64,000 nucleotides of DNA from Xanthomonas vesicatoria ATCC 35937 (GTDB taxonomy: Bacteria > Pseudomonadota > Gammaproteobacteria > Xanthomonadales > Xanthomonadaceae), in contig NZ_CP018725.1 of the NCBI RefSeq assembly GCF_001908725.1, positions 1 to 64,000 on the forward strand. The letters run 5' to 3'. Made by a program: the position numbers and the translations under genes. The notes beneath the pieces were generated by a model. It was given only the letters and a program-made list of their open reading frames with translations, did not search any database and was not told the DNA's origin. Numbering within the stretch: the first letter of the stretch is position 1; each line of letters opens with the position of its first letter. Of the stretch, positions 28,357 through 36,729 are shown piece by piece.

Positions 28357-28756
28357 CGAGCGCATCATCTTTCTCACGCGGATTGCTCCTGCGTCCACAG
28401 AGAAGACTGGGGTGGCACCTTCGAAAGAAGATGGTGGGTCGGACATAGACGTCAAGAGTGGGTTGAACCGGCGCGAGTTGAAGCCCCGTCCGCCGCGATC
28501 TGGGATGTCGGATCGACGGGAATGCGGCACTGACAGATCGAGTCTGATCAGGGGAACTGGGACGCTGGCTCCCCCCTTCTACGTTGCCCAGATGCTTGCT
28601 AATCTGACCGTGGGCGTGGTCGACGCCTGCTGCTCACCTTGGCAAACCCTCACGGGACGACATCCACCCGAACCATGTCTGATCTTCCCACTGTGGCGGA
28701 TCCGGGCAGTGAGCACCTGGCCCCCGCCCATAGCGAGGAGTTCAGCCACGCGTTTC
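28357..28756. other. No intact gene
   Basis: About 400 bases between the excisionase-like gene and recombinase debris. Long open frames exist on both strands but none has a recognisable domain or a good start. Confidence 0.4.
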
Positions 28757-28860
28757 ATCAAGCCCACGCCTGCCCAGGTCGAAGCCCTGAAAAAGCGGGC
28801 CAAGCATATTCAGCGCAACGGTGGCGGCAAGCACGCCGACTTACTCAACCGAGTCGCCCG
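28757..28860 (+). pseudogene. Fragment of a small island protein
   Basis: The frame reads TPAQVEALKKRAKHIQRNGG and then KHADLLNRVARSA. This matches the start of a short protein common in proteobacterial integrative elements ('TPAQVEALK+RA+.I...'). It has neither its own start nor its end, and it runs into the integrase fragment in a different frame. Confidence 0.5.
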
Positions 28861-29112
28861 CAGCGCCGACACACGATGTCGACAGTGCTGGCAGAGCGGG
28901 GCGTCCCAGAGCGCGAGATCGCGCTAATCACCGGGCATGCAGTCAACTCGCAGGTGTCGACACTCGCTTGGCACTACATCCATATTGCGGATACCGCAAG
29001 CCTGCCACGACGAGTTGAAGTGCTTGCTTCTTTTCGCCCGGCCGTGCCCCTGATGAGCTACAAAGTCCGGCAGTTTGAATCGTCACTGGACGAATCAAGA
29101 TTCCATTTATAA
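28861..29112 (+). pseudogene. C-terminal fragment of a tyrosine recombinase
   Basis: The frame reads RRHTMSTVLAERGVPEREIA, LITGHAVNSQVSTL, then AWHYIHIAD. This gives the RxxH-T box, the GH of the third catalytic position and a nucleophile Tyr (HYIHI), the layout of an integrase C-terminus. The whole N-terminal and core-binding part is missing, so it is inactive debris of the enzyme that probably once mobilised this or an earlier island at the tRNA. Confidence 0.65.
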
Positions 29113-29117
29113 ATCTG

Positions 29118-30809
29118 CTAATACTTGGCGATTACGGCAGCGATGTGGTCAAGGAGCGGCTTGAAACCAGCAAAGTCGATTGCCGCAGCTTTGGCCTTCA
29201 CAATCGTCTCTGCAAAAGCTGACTTGCTTATATGAATTGAAGGATCGAATTCGTTGTTCTTCTTAATCTTTTTTCCATTGTAGATCGTCTTCGCATCTAA
29301 CTCTGCCTTTATAAAAGCTGGGTCAAAGCAGTCTTCGATACAGTGGAGCTCGCTATCCTTGTCGTGAGGCGATGTAAGGATCACATGAAGGTTGTCAAAA
29401 ACCTTGACAGCTTGCGTGCCCGGCGCAACCACTGTCTTTGTAATTTTCTCGATCAGGTTGATCGTGTTGCGCCCGATTTGATCATTGTCTACGACGATGA
29501 TGACCGGCTTCGCCCCCCTGGGGCCCGTTATATGCCGATACTCTTCGTGATAGTTTTTGATGAATGCAATAAGCGGGTGGCCGCCTCCGGAAAGCCCGAA
29601 GAGTCGTTCCATTCTAGGGGTGTGGCGCAATAAGTGGACGAGAATGTCGGAGCCTGTATAAAGCGTGGGGTAAGATGCGGATAAGCTCTTGATTGCCGAC
29701 TTTAGGTAGACAACATCTGTCTTCCCTTCAAACAAAAGAACAGGCTTATCATGTGCGGCAAACTGCGTGTAAAAAAGAAAGCGCTTGTAAAGCCTTTCGG
29801 TGCTGGTCAGTTCCGGCGGTGGCGGTGCGCCGTAGCGACGAAAGGCCTCCACCTGTAAGGCAAACCCAATCATGCCTTGCAGTTGATTTCTGGTGCCAAC
29901 TTCTTTCTGGACGCTAGTATTACCGGATGCGCCCAGGACCGAATTCTTTCGATGAAAGATGCCAGAGCTTCGCAAATGATGGACCATCACTCGCAGCCGC
30001 TTCTGGTAATCAGAATTAACATTGACGAATTTGTTTACAATAATGCCAGTAACATCTTGCCGAGAGCGGCGATAGAGCATTCGAGTTTTGGAAGCGTTGA
30101 TTGAAAATCTGCTCGCTTTCACTGAATCTTCTACGGTCTTCGAAAGCGTCCAAGCGTGTGGAGCAATCTCAGAGGCGACCGCCGTTGGGAATTCCGGAGC
30201 AGAGGTAGAGAATGTAATGTCATCGGCATACCTTGAATAAGCGCAACCGTTTGCACGCGCAATCTTTACCAATCGCATGTCAAGAATATTGCCAATTAAA
30301 TTAGTGATGACTGGCGAAGTTGGGGCGCCTTGCGGCAATTTGCTTTCGTGGCAGGCCAGCTGTGCAATAAGTGTCGCGACATCAGGTTTGAGTCGAAAAT
30401 GCTTGTTATTGGTGAAGTAACCGCGAACTCGACCGAAATTGATCGTCCCGAAGAAATCCTCAAGGTCAAAGTTTAGGACATATCGCTTGCCACAGTGGAT
30501 GTCAGCATTGGTCAGGATCGAGTGATCCCTTCGGAAGCCATGTGAAAGGCGCTTCTTAACTCCAAGAGCGGCCTCGATTTCCAGCTCGCATTCTTGGAGG
30601 AGCTCAGCCAAATTCTGCTGAGCGAGCTTCAACTGCGGGATTGGGGCGTGGATGGTTCGTTTACCACCAGACCTTTTAGCAATGTCGAAGGCGCTATATC
30701 GAGCCTTTGTGCCCCAAGCTACATATCCCAGAGCTTTCGGCTGGAAGCCAATGAGGTGAGCAACATCACTCGCGCCACTGCACTGTTGGAGCGCAAAGAG
30801 CTTACTCAT
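29118..30809 (-). CDS. Ec67-type retron reverse transcriptase with C-terminal TOPRIM domain
   Basis: A 563-residue retron protein. The reverse transcriptase part shows retron-specific NADIH (NAxxH, residues 101-105), FDLEDFFGTI (motif A), LPQGAPTSP, the catalytic YADD (194-197) and the VTG motif (253-255) of region Y. The C-terminal half is a TOPRIM nuclease domain with LLFEGKTD (Glu361) and IIVVDNDQ (Asp441, Asp443). This fusion is the Ec67 / type I-C plan: the enzyme makes msDNA, and phage attack is thought to release the toxic TOPRIM effector. The start at 30809 places the gene 28 bases after its RNA gene; an upstream ATG (30884) lies inside the RNA and is rejected. Confidence 0.93.
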   Translation of the reverse strand: MSKLFALQQCSGASDVAHLIGFQPKALGYVAWGTKARYSAFDIAKRSGGKRTIHAPIPQLKLAQQNLAELLQECELEIEAALGVKKRLSHGFRRDHSILTNADIHCGKRYVLNFDLEDFFGTINFGRVRGYFTNNKHFRLKPDVATLIAQLACHESKLPQGAPTSPVITNLIGNILDMRLVKIARANGCAYSRYADDITFSTSAPEFPTAVASEIAPHAWTLSKTVEDSVKASRFSINASKTRMLYRRSRQDVTGIIVNKFVNVNSDYQKRLRVMVHHLRSSGIFHRKNSVLGASGNTSVQKEVGTRNQLQGMIGFALQVEAFRRYGAPPPPELTSTERLYKRFLFYTQFAAHDKPVLLFEGKTDVVYLKSAIKSLSASYPTLYTGSDILVHLLRHTPRMERLFGLSGGGHPLIAFIKNYHEEYRHITGPRGAKPVIIVVDNDQIGRNTINLIEKITKTVVAPGTQAVKVFDNLHVILTSPHDKDSELHCIEDCFDPAFIKAELDAKTIYNGKKIKKNNEFDPSIHISKSAFAETIVKAKAAAIDFAGFKPLLDHIAAVIAKY

Positions 30810-30837
30810 GTCACATCCATGTATCAAGGAAAGAGGA

Positions 30838-30963
30838 GGGGTTACAGGAACTCTCTCGCACGCGAGGCGAGCGCCAAGCTGCACTCAGCGCCACCGGGCA
30901 AATCCATCCTGCAATTTCTTCTGATGCCGCGATACGACGGCAACCAAATCTTCCTGCAACCCC
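30838..30963 (-). ncRNA. Retron msr-msd RNA
   Basis: On the minus strand a1 GGGGTTGCAGGAA (30963-30951) and a2 TTCCTGTAACCCC (30850-30838) pair over 13 bases with one G-U. Immediately after a1 comes GATTTGGTTG, the same arrangement and near-identical string as in the Ec67 msr (GATTTGTTGG), making the G at 30950 the probable 2'-5' branch nucleotide. A first hairpin (TGCCG/CGGCA) follows, then a GC-rich stem region (GGTGGCGC with GCGCTCGCC, CTCGC/GCGAG) just before a2, the expected msd template. The total of about 126 nucleotides fits Ec67-type RNAs. Confidence 0.85.
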
Positions 30964-30970
30964 GGCTCCG

Positions 30971-30999
30971 ATCATAGCGACCTCCACGCGGTTTTTCCA
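30971..30999 (-). promoter_or_regulatory. Promoter of the retron RNA and RT gene
   Basis: On the minus strand -35 TGGAAA (30999-30994), spacer 17, -10 TATGAT (30976-30971). The predicted transcript start falls at about 30964, which is exactly where arm a1 begins, as expected for retron RNAs. Confidence 0.75.
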
Positions 31000-31022
31000 G
31001 CCCAGAGGTCATCGGCTATTTA
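30994..31022 (+). promoter_or_regulatory. Possible divergent promoter for the SIR2-APAZ/pAgo operon
   Basis: The same hexamer read rightward (TTTCCA) is followed after 17 bases by TATTTA (31017-31022). Match to consensus is weak, but it would let the retron and Argonaute operons share a -35 element and so exclude or couple each other's transcription. This is inference from spacing only. Confidence 0.3.
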
Positions 31023-31097
31023 CGCTTTGCGCAGTCGGCTGAGGTGGGGCAGACTGGGCTACGGCGATGCCAAGGGGGTGGGTGCTTGCGTATTCAG

Positions 31098-32921
31098 ATG
31101 CTCAGGGGAAGAGAGTTCGCGACGAAGTTCGCATTGCAGCCGGGAAACTTTGCTTGGTTCTTAGGCGCGGGAGCCTCTGCGAGCGGGCGCATACCCACTG
31201 GCTACGCAATGATCCGTGACTTCAAGAAGGAGTTGTTCTGTCGCGCAACAGGCATGTCGAGAAGAGAGGTGGACTCGACAGATCCGCTATGGATTGAGCG
31301 CATCGACTCGTATCTTGAGAGCGAGGCGCTTCTTCCGCCGCCTGGTCATCCTACTGAATATGCGTGCGCCTTCGAAGCGGTGTATCCAAGTGCTGCTGAT
31401 CGTCGGCTCTATATCGACAAACAGGTGAGCTTGGGAAAGCCATCTTTTGGACATCGAGTCCTTGCGAGTCTTCTGGTCTCGGGAAGGGCACCATGCGTGT
31501 TTACGACGAATTTTGACAGTTTGGTCGAGACTGCGGCCACGCTTGCTCGCGAAGTTGCTTCTCCCGCCGAGCGAGCGACGCTTACGGTTGCGGCCATAGA
31601 CAATGCCGTGCGCGCGCTGCGGTGTTTACGGCAGAACGACTGGCCCCTTCTCGCTAAGATTCATGGCGATTTCCAATCCGAGGATTTGAAGAACACTAGA
31701 GATGAGCTTCAAGCGCAAGACGAAGCCATGCGCAAGGTGCTCAGCGAAGCCTGTCGCCGCTTCGCCTTGATCGTCGTTGGTTACAGTGGTCGCGATACTT
31801 CGGTCATGAATGTTCTTGGTGATGCCCTAGACAGTGAAGATGCTTTTCCAGGAGGCATCTATTGGATGACTAGAGACGCGTCAGAACTGCTGCCTGAAGT
31901 CACGCGTTTTCTTGAGCAGGCAAACGCTCAGGGCATCTCTGCGAACATCGTTGAGTGCCAGAACTTCGACGAGTTCGCCGGCGATATTGCGGATGCCTTA
32001 GAGTTTTCAGAAGGTCTCATCGAGCATATCCGAGGTGCGGAGCCTGAGCCCTTTCTGCGCCTCGCTGCGATGCCTAGTCATGAAGCTCGTCGTGATCCCA
32101 TTCTCCGATTCTCTGCTGTCCGATTGTCGAACTTGCCAACGGTCGCAAGGAGATTTGAGCTTGGGAGACCGGCGGAAGTTCTTGAACTTCGAACGAAGCT
32201 TAGGGAGCATAAGGCAAAGGCGATTATCGCGGCGGTAGGGAAATCATGGGCGGCTTTCGGATCTGATACTGATATCCTCCGGGCTCTTGATAGTTACCAG
32301 CCTAGGCTCGCTGGCACTATCGCTCTCGATCCGCATTCTGATAGTTGGGCGAAAGGTCTTCTATACGATGCGCTGGTGCGGGCGCTTTGTAGGGGCAGGC
32401 CATTGCATCCACGCCTCAAGAGAAGTGGGCATACCGTGCTCGTATCATCCGGATCTTCAGACGAGGCGGCGGATCGACGCGCGCAGCGCGAGAGGGCGTT
32501 GGGACCTCTCAAAGCAGCTTACGGCGCTTCACTATATGGTCGAGTAAAGGATTTGGGCTTTCCCTACGCCGAAGCCTTGACGATCCGTTTAGAAGAGGTT
32601 GATGGCGCTTGGTGGTGCGTCTTCGACCCCTTCACTCAGGTTGACCTTCCTCTCGAAAATTTCTCCGCGGCAGAAGTTCCGCAGCGGTCAAAGAGAAAAC
32701 CTAATCCAGCCGCCGATTGGATTCGCGAACAATGGGCGAAGCGCTACAACAGCAGATGGTCTGGAATTATTGACGCTTGGTCTTCGCTATTAGCTGGAGA
32801 GGCGCGCGCGTTCTGGATCCGGACGGAGGAAGGAGTTGATGCTGAATTCCATGTGAGCTCAGTAACTGCTTGGAGTGTTCCTTCGCATGATCACCCCTAC
32901 TTCCAGAGGCGAGCTAGATGA
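31098..32921 (+). CDS. SIR2-APAZ effector of a short-Argonaute (SPARSA) system
   Basis: A 607-residue protein with an N-terminal SIR2-like NADase domain: the NAD-binding FLGAGASASG (GAGAS, residues 23-27), FTTNFDSLVE (136-140 region), His189 in KIHGDF and VVGYSGRD (228-233). The C-terminal part (from about 330) lacks other motifs and is the expected position of the APAZ domain that binds the Argonaute partner. Its stop overlaps the pAgo start (ATGA). Characterised SPARSA systems degrade NAD+ when the guide-loaded Argonaute detects foreign DNA, causing abortive infection. The start is uncertain: a TTG at 31086 has a better placed Shine-Dalgarno (AAGGGGG). Confidence 0.87.
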   Translation: MLRGREFATKFALQPGNFAWFLGAGASASGRIPTGYAMIRDFKKELFCRATGMSRREVDSTDPLWIERIDSYLESEALLPPPGHPTEYACAFEAVYPSAADRRLYIDKQVSLGKPSFGHRVLASLLVSGRAPCVFTTNFDSLVETAATLAREVASPAERATLTVAAIDNAVRALRCLRQNDWPLLAKIHGDFQSEDLKNTRDELQAQDEAMRKVLSEACRRFALIVVGYSGRDTSVMNVLGDALDSEDAFPGGIYWMTRDASELLPEVTRFLEQANAQGISANIVECQNFDEFAGDIADALEFSEGLIEHIRGAEPEPFLRLAAMPSHEARRDPILRFSAVRLSNLPTVARRFELGRPAEVLELRTKLREHKAKAIIAAVGKSWAAFGSDTDILRALDSYQPRLAGTIALDPHSDSWAKGLLYDALVRALCRGRPLHPRLKRSGHTVLVSSGSSDEAADRRAQRERALGPLKAAYGASLYGRVKDLGFPYAEALTIRLEEVDGAWWCVFDPFTQVDLPLENFSAAEVPQRSKRKPNPAADWIREQWAKRYNSRWSGIIDAWSSLLAGEARAFWIRTEEGVDAEFHVSSVTAWSVPSHDHPYFQRRAR

Positions 32922-34375
32922 ACGCTCCAGGCATCGAGGCGAAGCTGTCACCTTTCCAGCTTTTGGAAGAGCCGGTTCTTTCGTTTTCTCCGGATGACCT
33001 GCGTCAGGCTGACATCCACCCTCTTAGAGGGCTGGCCAAGTTTGGTCCATATTCGCAGAAGTCGTTCGAAACCTTTACCCCCGCCCTTCGAGTAGCTGTT
33101 GTCGGCCCGAAGTCTGGGTGGAAAAAAATAGTTACGTTGATGAAATTACTACAGCAACCGCAACAACCTGCTGATCGAGCTGACTACGTCCCAAATTATC
33201 CGGGCTTTGAAAGGCTTTTTGGAATCCCACTGACCTCGGCGGCAGTGTCTGCGCGTGTGCAGTGGTCTGACGATGTTGCGGAATTTCCGTTCAAAGGATC
33301 TGCGGAGCAGCGACTTGCGGCTGCGTTTAGAGACGCGCTCGCCACCTTGGATGGGGTGCGATCTGAGTTCGATGTCGTTGTAGTTCATTTGCCCGAGAGT
33401 TGGGGGCACTTTTCGCGCACCGATGACTTCGATGCGCACGACACGCTTAAGTCGATTGGCGCGCAGCTTGGCGTTCCTACCCAAGTCGTAAATGATCGAG
33501 CCTTTGCATTTGCAGAGAAGTTCGCCGCGTCGATCGCGTGGCGCCTGGCAATCGCGCTATATGTAAAAGCAGGCGGAACTCCTTGGAGATTGGCGTCATT
33601 GCCCGGTGTCCCAAACGACACTGCTTACATCGGGCTTGCGTATGCCCTGAAGCCTAGTGGTGACGGTATGCACTATGTCACCTGCTGCTCCCAGGTGTTC
33701 GATATGGATGGCGGGGGAATGCAGTTTGTGGCTTTCGAGGCGCGAGACCCTATCCCGGATGTTCAGACGGCGAAAAGAAATCCGTTCCTCAGTCGTGCTG
33801 ATATGCGTGCAGTGCTGTCACGGAGTCTACAGATTTATCAGAGCAGGAACGCCGGGTCTCTTCCGAGGCGTCTTGTGATCCACAAAACTACCGCTTTCCA
33901 AGGAGAGGAAATCCAAGGAGCGCGGGAGGCTTTGTCTTCAATATCTGAGATTGAGTGCCTGGAAATTGGAGCGAACTCAGCATGGCGAGGAGTGTGGATG
34001 ACACCAAATCTGCAAGGTCCCAAGCGAACCAAGGCGGATGGTTATCCAGTGCCTCGCGGTGTTGTTCAAGTTAGATCCGGAAATTCGTGCTTCGTATGGG
34101 TTGCTGGCAACGCCCCAGGTGTGTCATCCAAAGGTGCTTACTATCAGGGCGGCAAGAGTATCCCTCGGCCCTTGGTAATCACCAGGCATGCTGGCGCGGG
34201 GCCATTGAGTGTGGTCGCCTTGGAGGCCCTTGCCCTAACGAAGATGGATTGGAACAACGACGCGCTCTATGATCCAGTGCCGGTGACGATTCGATATTCG
34301 CAAAAGCTCGCTAGGACAATTGCGAATGTTCCCAGCCTTCCGGGCAGTAGTTATCCCTACCGACACTTCATGTGA
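32918..34375 (+). CDS. Short prokaryotic Argonaute (MID-PIWI)
   Basis: A 485-residue protein overlapping the SIR2-APAZ gene by four bases, the standard gene order and size for a short pAgo with only MID and PIWI domains. Visible PIWI-like features include FDVVVVHLPESW, IGLAYALKPSGDGMHYVTCC and LVIHKTTAFQGEEIQGARE near the C-terminal third, with the usual 'hxxx-GE' helix after a core strand. No complete DEDX catalytic set is apparent, as expected for short pAgos that sense but do not slice. It should bind guide RNA, recognise invading DNA and activate the attached SIR2 NADase. Identification rests on operon context and these segments. Confidence 0.82.
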   Translation: MNAPGIEAKLSPFQLLEEPVLSFSPDDLRQADIHPLRGLAKFGPYSQKSFETFTPALRVAVVGPKSGWKKIVTLMKLLQQPQQPADRADYVPNYPGFERLFGIPLTSAAVSARVQWSDDVAEFPFKGSAEQRLAAAFRDALATLDGVRSEFDVVVVHLPESWGHFSRTDDFDAHDTLKSIGAQLGVPTQVVNDRAFAFAEKFAASIAWRLAIALYVKAGGTPWRLASLPGVPNDTAYIGLAYALKPSGDGMHYVTCCSQVFDMDGGGMQFVAFEARDPIPDVQTAKRNPFLSRADMRAVLSRSLQIYQSRNAGSLPRRLVIHKTTAFQGEEIQGAREALSSISEIECLEIGANSAWRGVWMTPNLQGPKRTKADGYPVPRGVVQVRSGNSCFVWVAGNAPGVSSKGAYYQGGKSIPRPLVITRHAGAGPLSVVALEALALTKMDWNNDALYDPVPVTIRYSQKLARTIANVPSLPGSSYPYRHFM

Positions 34376-34376
34376 C

Positions 34377-34517
34377 TCACGGGTGGAACACATTTCCCGG
34401 CCCCAACACTTGATCGAACTGCCCCGTACGATAGACAGGCACCAGCACATTCGGCTGTAGGCCTTCAGTGCCTGCTGCTGTCGTAAAGCGATGCTGGGGC
34501 TGGCATACCTTCGACGT
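34377..34517 (-). pseudogene. IS-interrupted small gene, distal part
   Basis: Together with 35710-35774 this is a minus-strand gene split by the IS. If the element and one copy of a CGT target repeat are removed, the frame is continuous across the junction (EVEQLRRRYASPSIALRQQQ). A second frame in this stretch also reads protein-like to a stop at 34377 (NVLVPVYRTGQFDQVLGPGN), so a frameshift may exist too. No function can be assigned. Confidence 0.45.
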
Positions 34518-34579
34518 CCCCCCAATTTTGAGTAGCACGCCAGTTTGGAGTCCAATTCCCTAACCGAAGGAGATTGGAC

Positions 34580-34843
34580 GTGAAGAAGCGCTTTTCCGAA
34601 GAACAGATCATTGGTTTCCTGCGCGAAGCCGAAGCGGGCGTGGCGATCAAGGACCTGTGCCGGCGCCATGGCTTCAGCGAGGCCTCTTACTACCTGTGGC
34701 GCAGCAAGTTCGGCGGGATGAGCGTGCCCGATGCCAAGCGGCTCAAAGACCTTGAAACGGAGAACGCGCGGCTGAAGAAGTTGCTGGCCGAGCAGCTGTT
34801 TGAGAACGATCTGATCAAGGATGCGCTGCGAAAAAAGTGGTGA
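34580..34843 (+). CDS. IS407-group transposase OrfA
   Basis: An 87-residue DNA-binding subunit: [19 protein letters not shown] then a helix-turn-helix ([20 protein letters not shown]) and a leucine-zipper-like end ([20 protein letters not shown]). I chose the GTG at 34580 with AGGAG seven bases upstream; a TTG at 34574 is the alternative. The last codons AAA AAG form a canonical slippery heptamer, allowing a -1 shift into OrfB to make the fused transposase. Confidence 0.9.
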   Translation: MKKRFSEEQIIGFLREAEAGVAIKDLCRRHGFSEASYYLWRSKFGGMSVPDAKRLKDLETENARLKKLLAEQLFENDLIKDALRKKW

Positions 34844-35682
34844 GCGCGCCGGCGCGTCGTGCGCTGGTGCGCGAGTGGACGGGGTGCGGTGCCAGCGAGC
34901 GCCGCGCCTTGGCCGCGATCGGCATGAGCGCCAGCGCGCTGCGCTACTGCCCGCGCGAAGATCGCAACGTTGAGCTGCGCGAGCGCATCGGTGCGTTGGC
35001 GCATCGCCATCGCCGTTATGGCGTGGGCATGATCTATCTCAAACTGCGACAGGAAGGCCGCATCGTGAACTACAAGCGTGTGGAGCGATTGTGCCGCGAG
35101 CAGCAGTTGCAAGTCCGCCGCCGCAAGCGCAAGAAAGTCTCGGTAGGCGAGCGTCAGCCGCTATTGCGGCCGGCACAGGCCAACCAGGTATGGTCGATGG
35201 ACTTCGTGTTCGACCGCACCGCCGACGGTCGGGTGATCAAGTGTCTGGTAATCGTGGATGATGCAACCCACGAAGCGGTCGCCATCGAGGTGGAGCGCGC
35301 AATAGCGGGCCATGGCGTGACGCGTGTGCTGGATCGGCTCGCCATCCGCCGCGGCTTGCCGCAGGTGATCCGCACGGACAACGGCAAGGAGTTTTGCGGC
35401 AAGGCGATGGTGGCCTGGGCGCATGCGCGTGGCGTGCAGTTGCGACTCATCCAACCCGGCAAGCCGAATCAGAACGCCTACGTTGAATCGTTTAACGGCC
35501 GCCTGCGCGACGAATGCCTCAACGAACACTGGTTCCCGACACTGCTGCATGCACGCACCGAGATCGAGCGCTGGCGCCGCGAATACAACGAGGAGCGACC
35601 CAAGAAAGCAATTGGCGGCATGACGCCCTCCGCGTATGCCCAACAGCTGGCCAACGCCGCTATCATCAACCCCGGGCTCTAA
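34837..35682 (+). CDS. IS407-group transposase OrfB (DDE integrase)
   Basis: A 281-residue catalytic subunit in the -1 frame relative to OrfA. The rve integrase core shows the three acidic residues: Asp in [11 protein letters not shown], Asp in [10 protein letters not shown], and Glu in [18 protein letters not shown], with the upstream HTH_21-like region [15 protein letters not shown]. It appears full length and undamaged, so the element could still be mobile. Confidence 0.9.
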   Translation: MVSAPARRALVREWTGCGASERRALAAIGMSASALRYCPREDRNVELRERIGALAHRHRRYGVGMIYLKLRQEGRIVNYKRVERLCREQQLQVRRRKRKKVSVGERQPLLRPAQANQVWSMDFVFDRTADGRVIKCLVIVDDATHEAVAIEVERAIAGHGVTRVLDRLAIRRGLPQVIRTDNGKEFCGKAMVAWAHARGVQLRLIQPGKPNQNAYVESFNGRLRDECLNEHWFPTLLHARTEIERWRREYNEERPKKAIGGMTPSAYAQQLANAAIINPGL

Positions 35683-35709
35683 ACCTGGCCGCTACTCAGG
35701 GCGGGGGGG

Positions 35710-35774
35710 CGTCGGAGCTGCTCAACCTCGAGTTCAGCGGCTCGTCCTGTAATTTGATTGGCTGAAAGGCTCAA
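35710..35774 (-). pseudogene. IS-interrupted small gene, proximal part
   Basis: On the minus strand a strong Shine-Dalgarno AAGGAGGT (35788-35781) precedes a TTG at 35774 and a frame reading MSLSANQITGRAAELEVEQL up to the IS edge. The rest lies beyond the IS at 34517. The nature of the protein is unknown. Confidence 0.5.
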
Positions 35775-35974
35775 AGCATTACCTCCTTATGAACATGGAC
35801 GAGTCCGTGCCAATGCGGCGAGACAATGGGAGATGATCATCCAGACGGATGGATGGTTGCCCCCCCTTCGCCAAGATTCATTCCGAACAGAAAATTCACC
35901 GCTTCGTAGCGCTGGCAGGTGGGTAGATGCTGTCAAGTGGGCCTGGAGGTCACCAGCTTCCTCACGCCGCTGCT

Positions 35975-36706
35975 CTAAAGACCCACTCTTCGTATCTCCC
36001 AATCGCCACGCGATAGCGTTCGGACCTGATGGAGATCAGTGTCGTAGATGGCGATCAGGTCAGAGCTGCTGGCGATGATGTGGCCTCGGATCTTTCGCTC
36101 ACCCTTTTCCCAGAGTTCTGCATCGCCTCGCGATACCGGACCAAGGAGGCGACGCTTCTCAGTAACTGCTTCCTTCTTTCCGTAACGCTCCCCAATCACG
36201 CCTGGGATTGTTGAAACGAGCAAGCCAACGGAATACAGCGTCAATGCTAGATAAATTCCCGAAAAGGCTATACCTCCTGAGGTGAGGCCAAGCTTTACTC
36301 GTGGATGACGCCGATAGAAATCTTGAAGGCGACCATTGCGAACCGATTGTGCGGGGAGGCGGTAAACCCAGATAGCTAGCCATAACGTAAAAAAAGCGAT
36401 CGCTATTGAAACCCAAGGAAAAGCGTTGAACATTCCGAACCCTTGAAGCACAACGGCATAGTAACCGCGAACAACCTTCCAGTCGGCCGATTGGGGAAAT
36501 AGGTCGGCTTGAACGCCCCAGGCTTTGAGGTAGCTGGTGTAGGCAACATGTCCGCATCCGTGAAGCACGATTCCAGCCAGCGTCGTCATGGCAGCTAGGC
36601 TAGCGACGAAGCGTGTGATGGACCACGACTGTCTGGAGGATGCACTGTTCGGGTCTTCTGGTGGCGAGCTGGAACGCTTCGATCGGACAATTTCGGTATG
36701 GCGCAT
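35975..36706 (-). CDS. Three-helix membrane protein, copy 1
   Basis: A 243-residue protein I do not recognise. It has a basic N-terminus, three or more membrane helices (VASLAAMTTLAGIVLHGCGH; WVSIAIAFFTLWLAIWVY; GGIAFSGIYLALTLYSVGLL) and a soluble C-terminal domain (KIRGHIIASSSDLIAIYDTD, ending GDWEIRRVG). A close paralogue of the same length lies at 50213-50944, nearly identical in the N-terminal 90 and C-terminal 60 residues and diverged in the middle. It starts 23 bases after the Zn-ribbon gene and is surely its operon partner. I chose the start (36706) that matches the paralogue; an ATG five codons earlier exists. Confidence 0.75.
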   Translation of the reverse strand: MRHTEIVRSKRSSSPPEDPNSASSRQSWSITRFVASLAAMTTLAGIVLHGCGHVAYTSYLKAWGVQADLFPQSADWKVVRGYYAVVLQGFGMFNAFPWVSIAIAFFTLWLAIWVYRLPAQSVRNGRLQDFYRRHPRVKLGLTSGGIAFSGIYLALTLYSVGLLVSTIPGVIGERYGKKEAVTEKRRLLGPVSRGDAELWEKGERKIRGHIIASSSDLIAIYDTDLHQVRTLSRGDWEIRRVGL

Positions 36707-36729
36707 GGTTATCGTGTTCAATGAGCTAC

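Larger units (their letters stand above)
34518..35709 (+). mobile_element. IS3-family (IS407-group) insertion sequence
   Basis: A complete element of about 1,192 bases. The terminal inverted repeats are imperfect: CCCCCCAATTTTGAGTAGC at the left and, read inward from the right, CCCCCCCGCCCTGAGTAGC. It is flanked by a possible 3-base target repeat CGT (34515-34517 and 35710-35712). It carries overlapping orfA and orfB with an A AAA AAG slippery site. It resembles IS1404/IS407 elements of Xanthomonas. Confidence 0.88.

Noticed and set aside
30885..31097. Longer N-termini for the retron RT (ATG at 30884) and the SIR2-APAZ protein (GTG at 31044)
   Set aside because: The first would start inside the retron RNA between a1 and a2. 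The second gives a prefix without family resemblance, while starts at 31086 or 31098 lie directly before the SIR2 fold.
35758..36078. A 106-residue plus-strand protein
   Set aside because: It overlaps the 3' end of the membrane protein gene, reads as an Arg/Ser/Trp-rich shadow frame in its second half, and conflicts with the IS-interrupted gene on the other strand.
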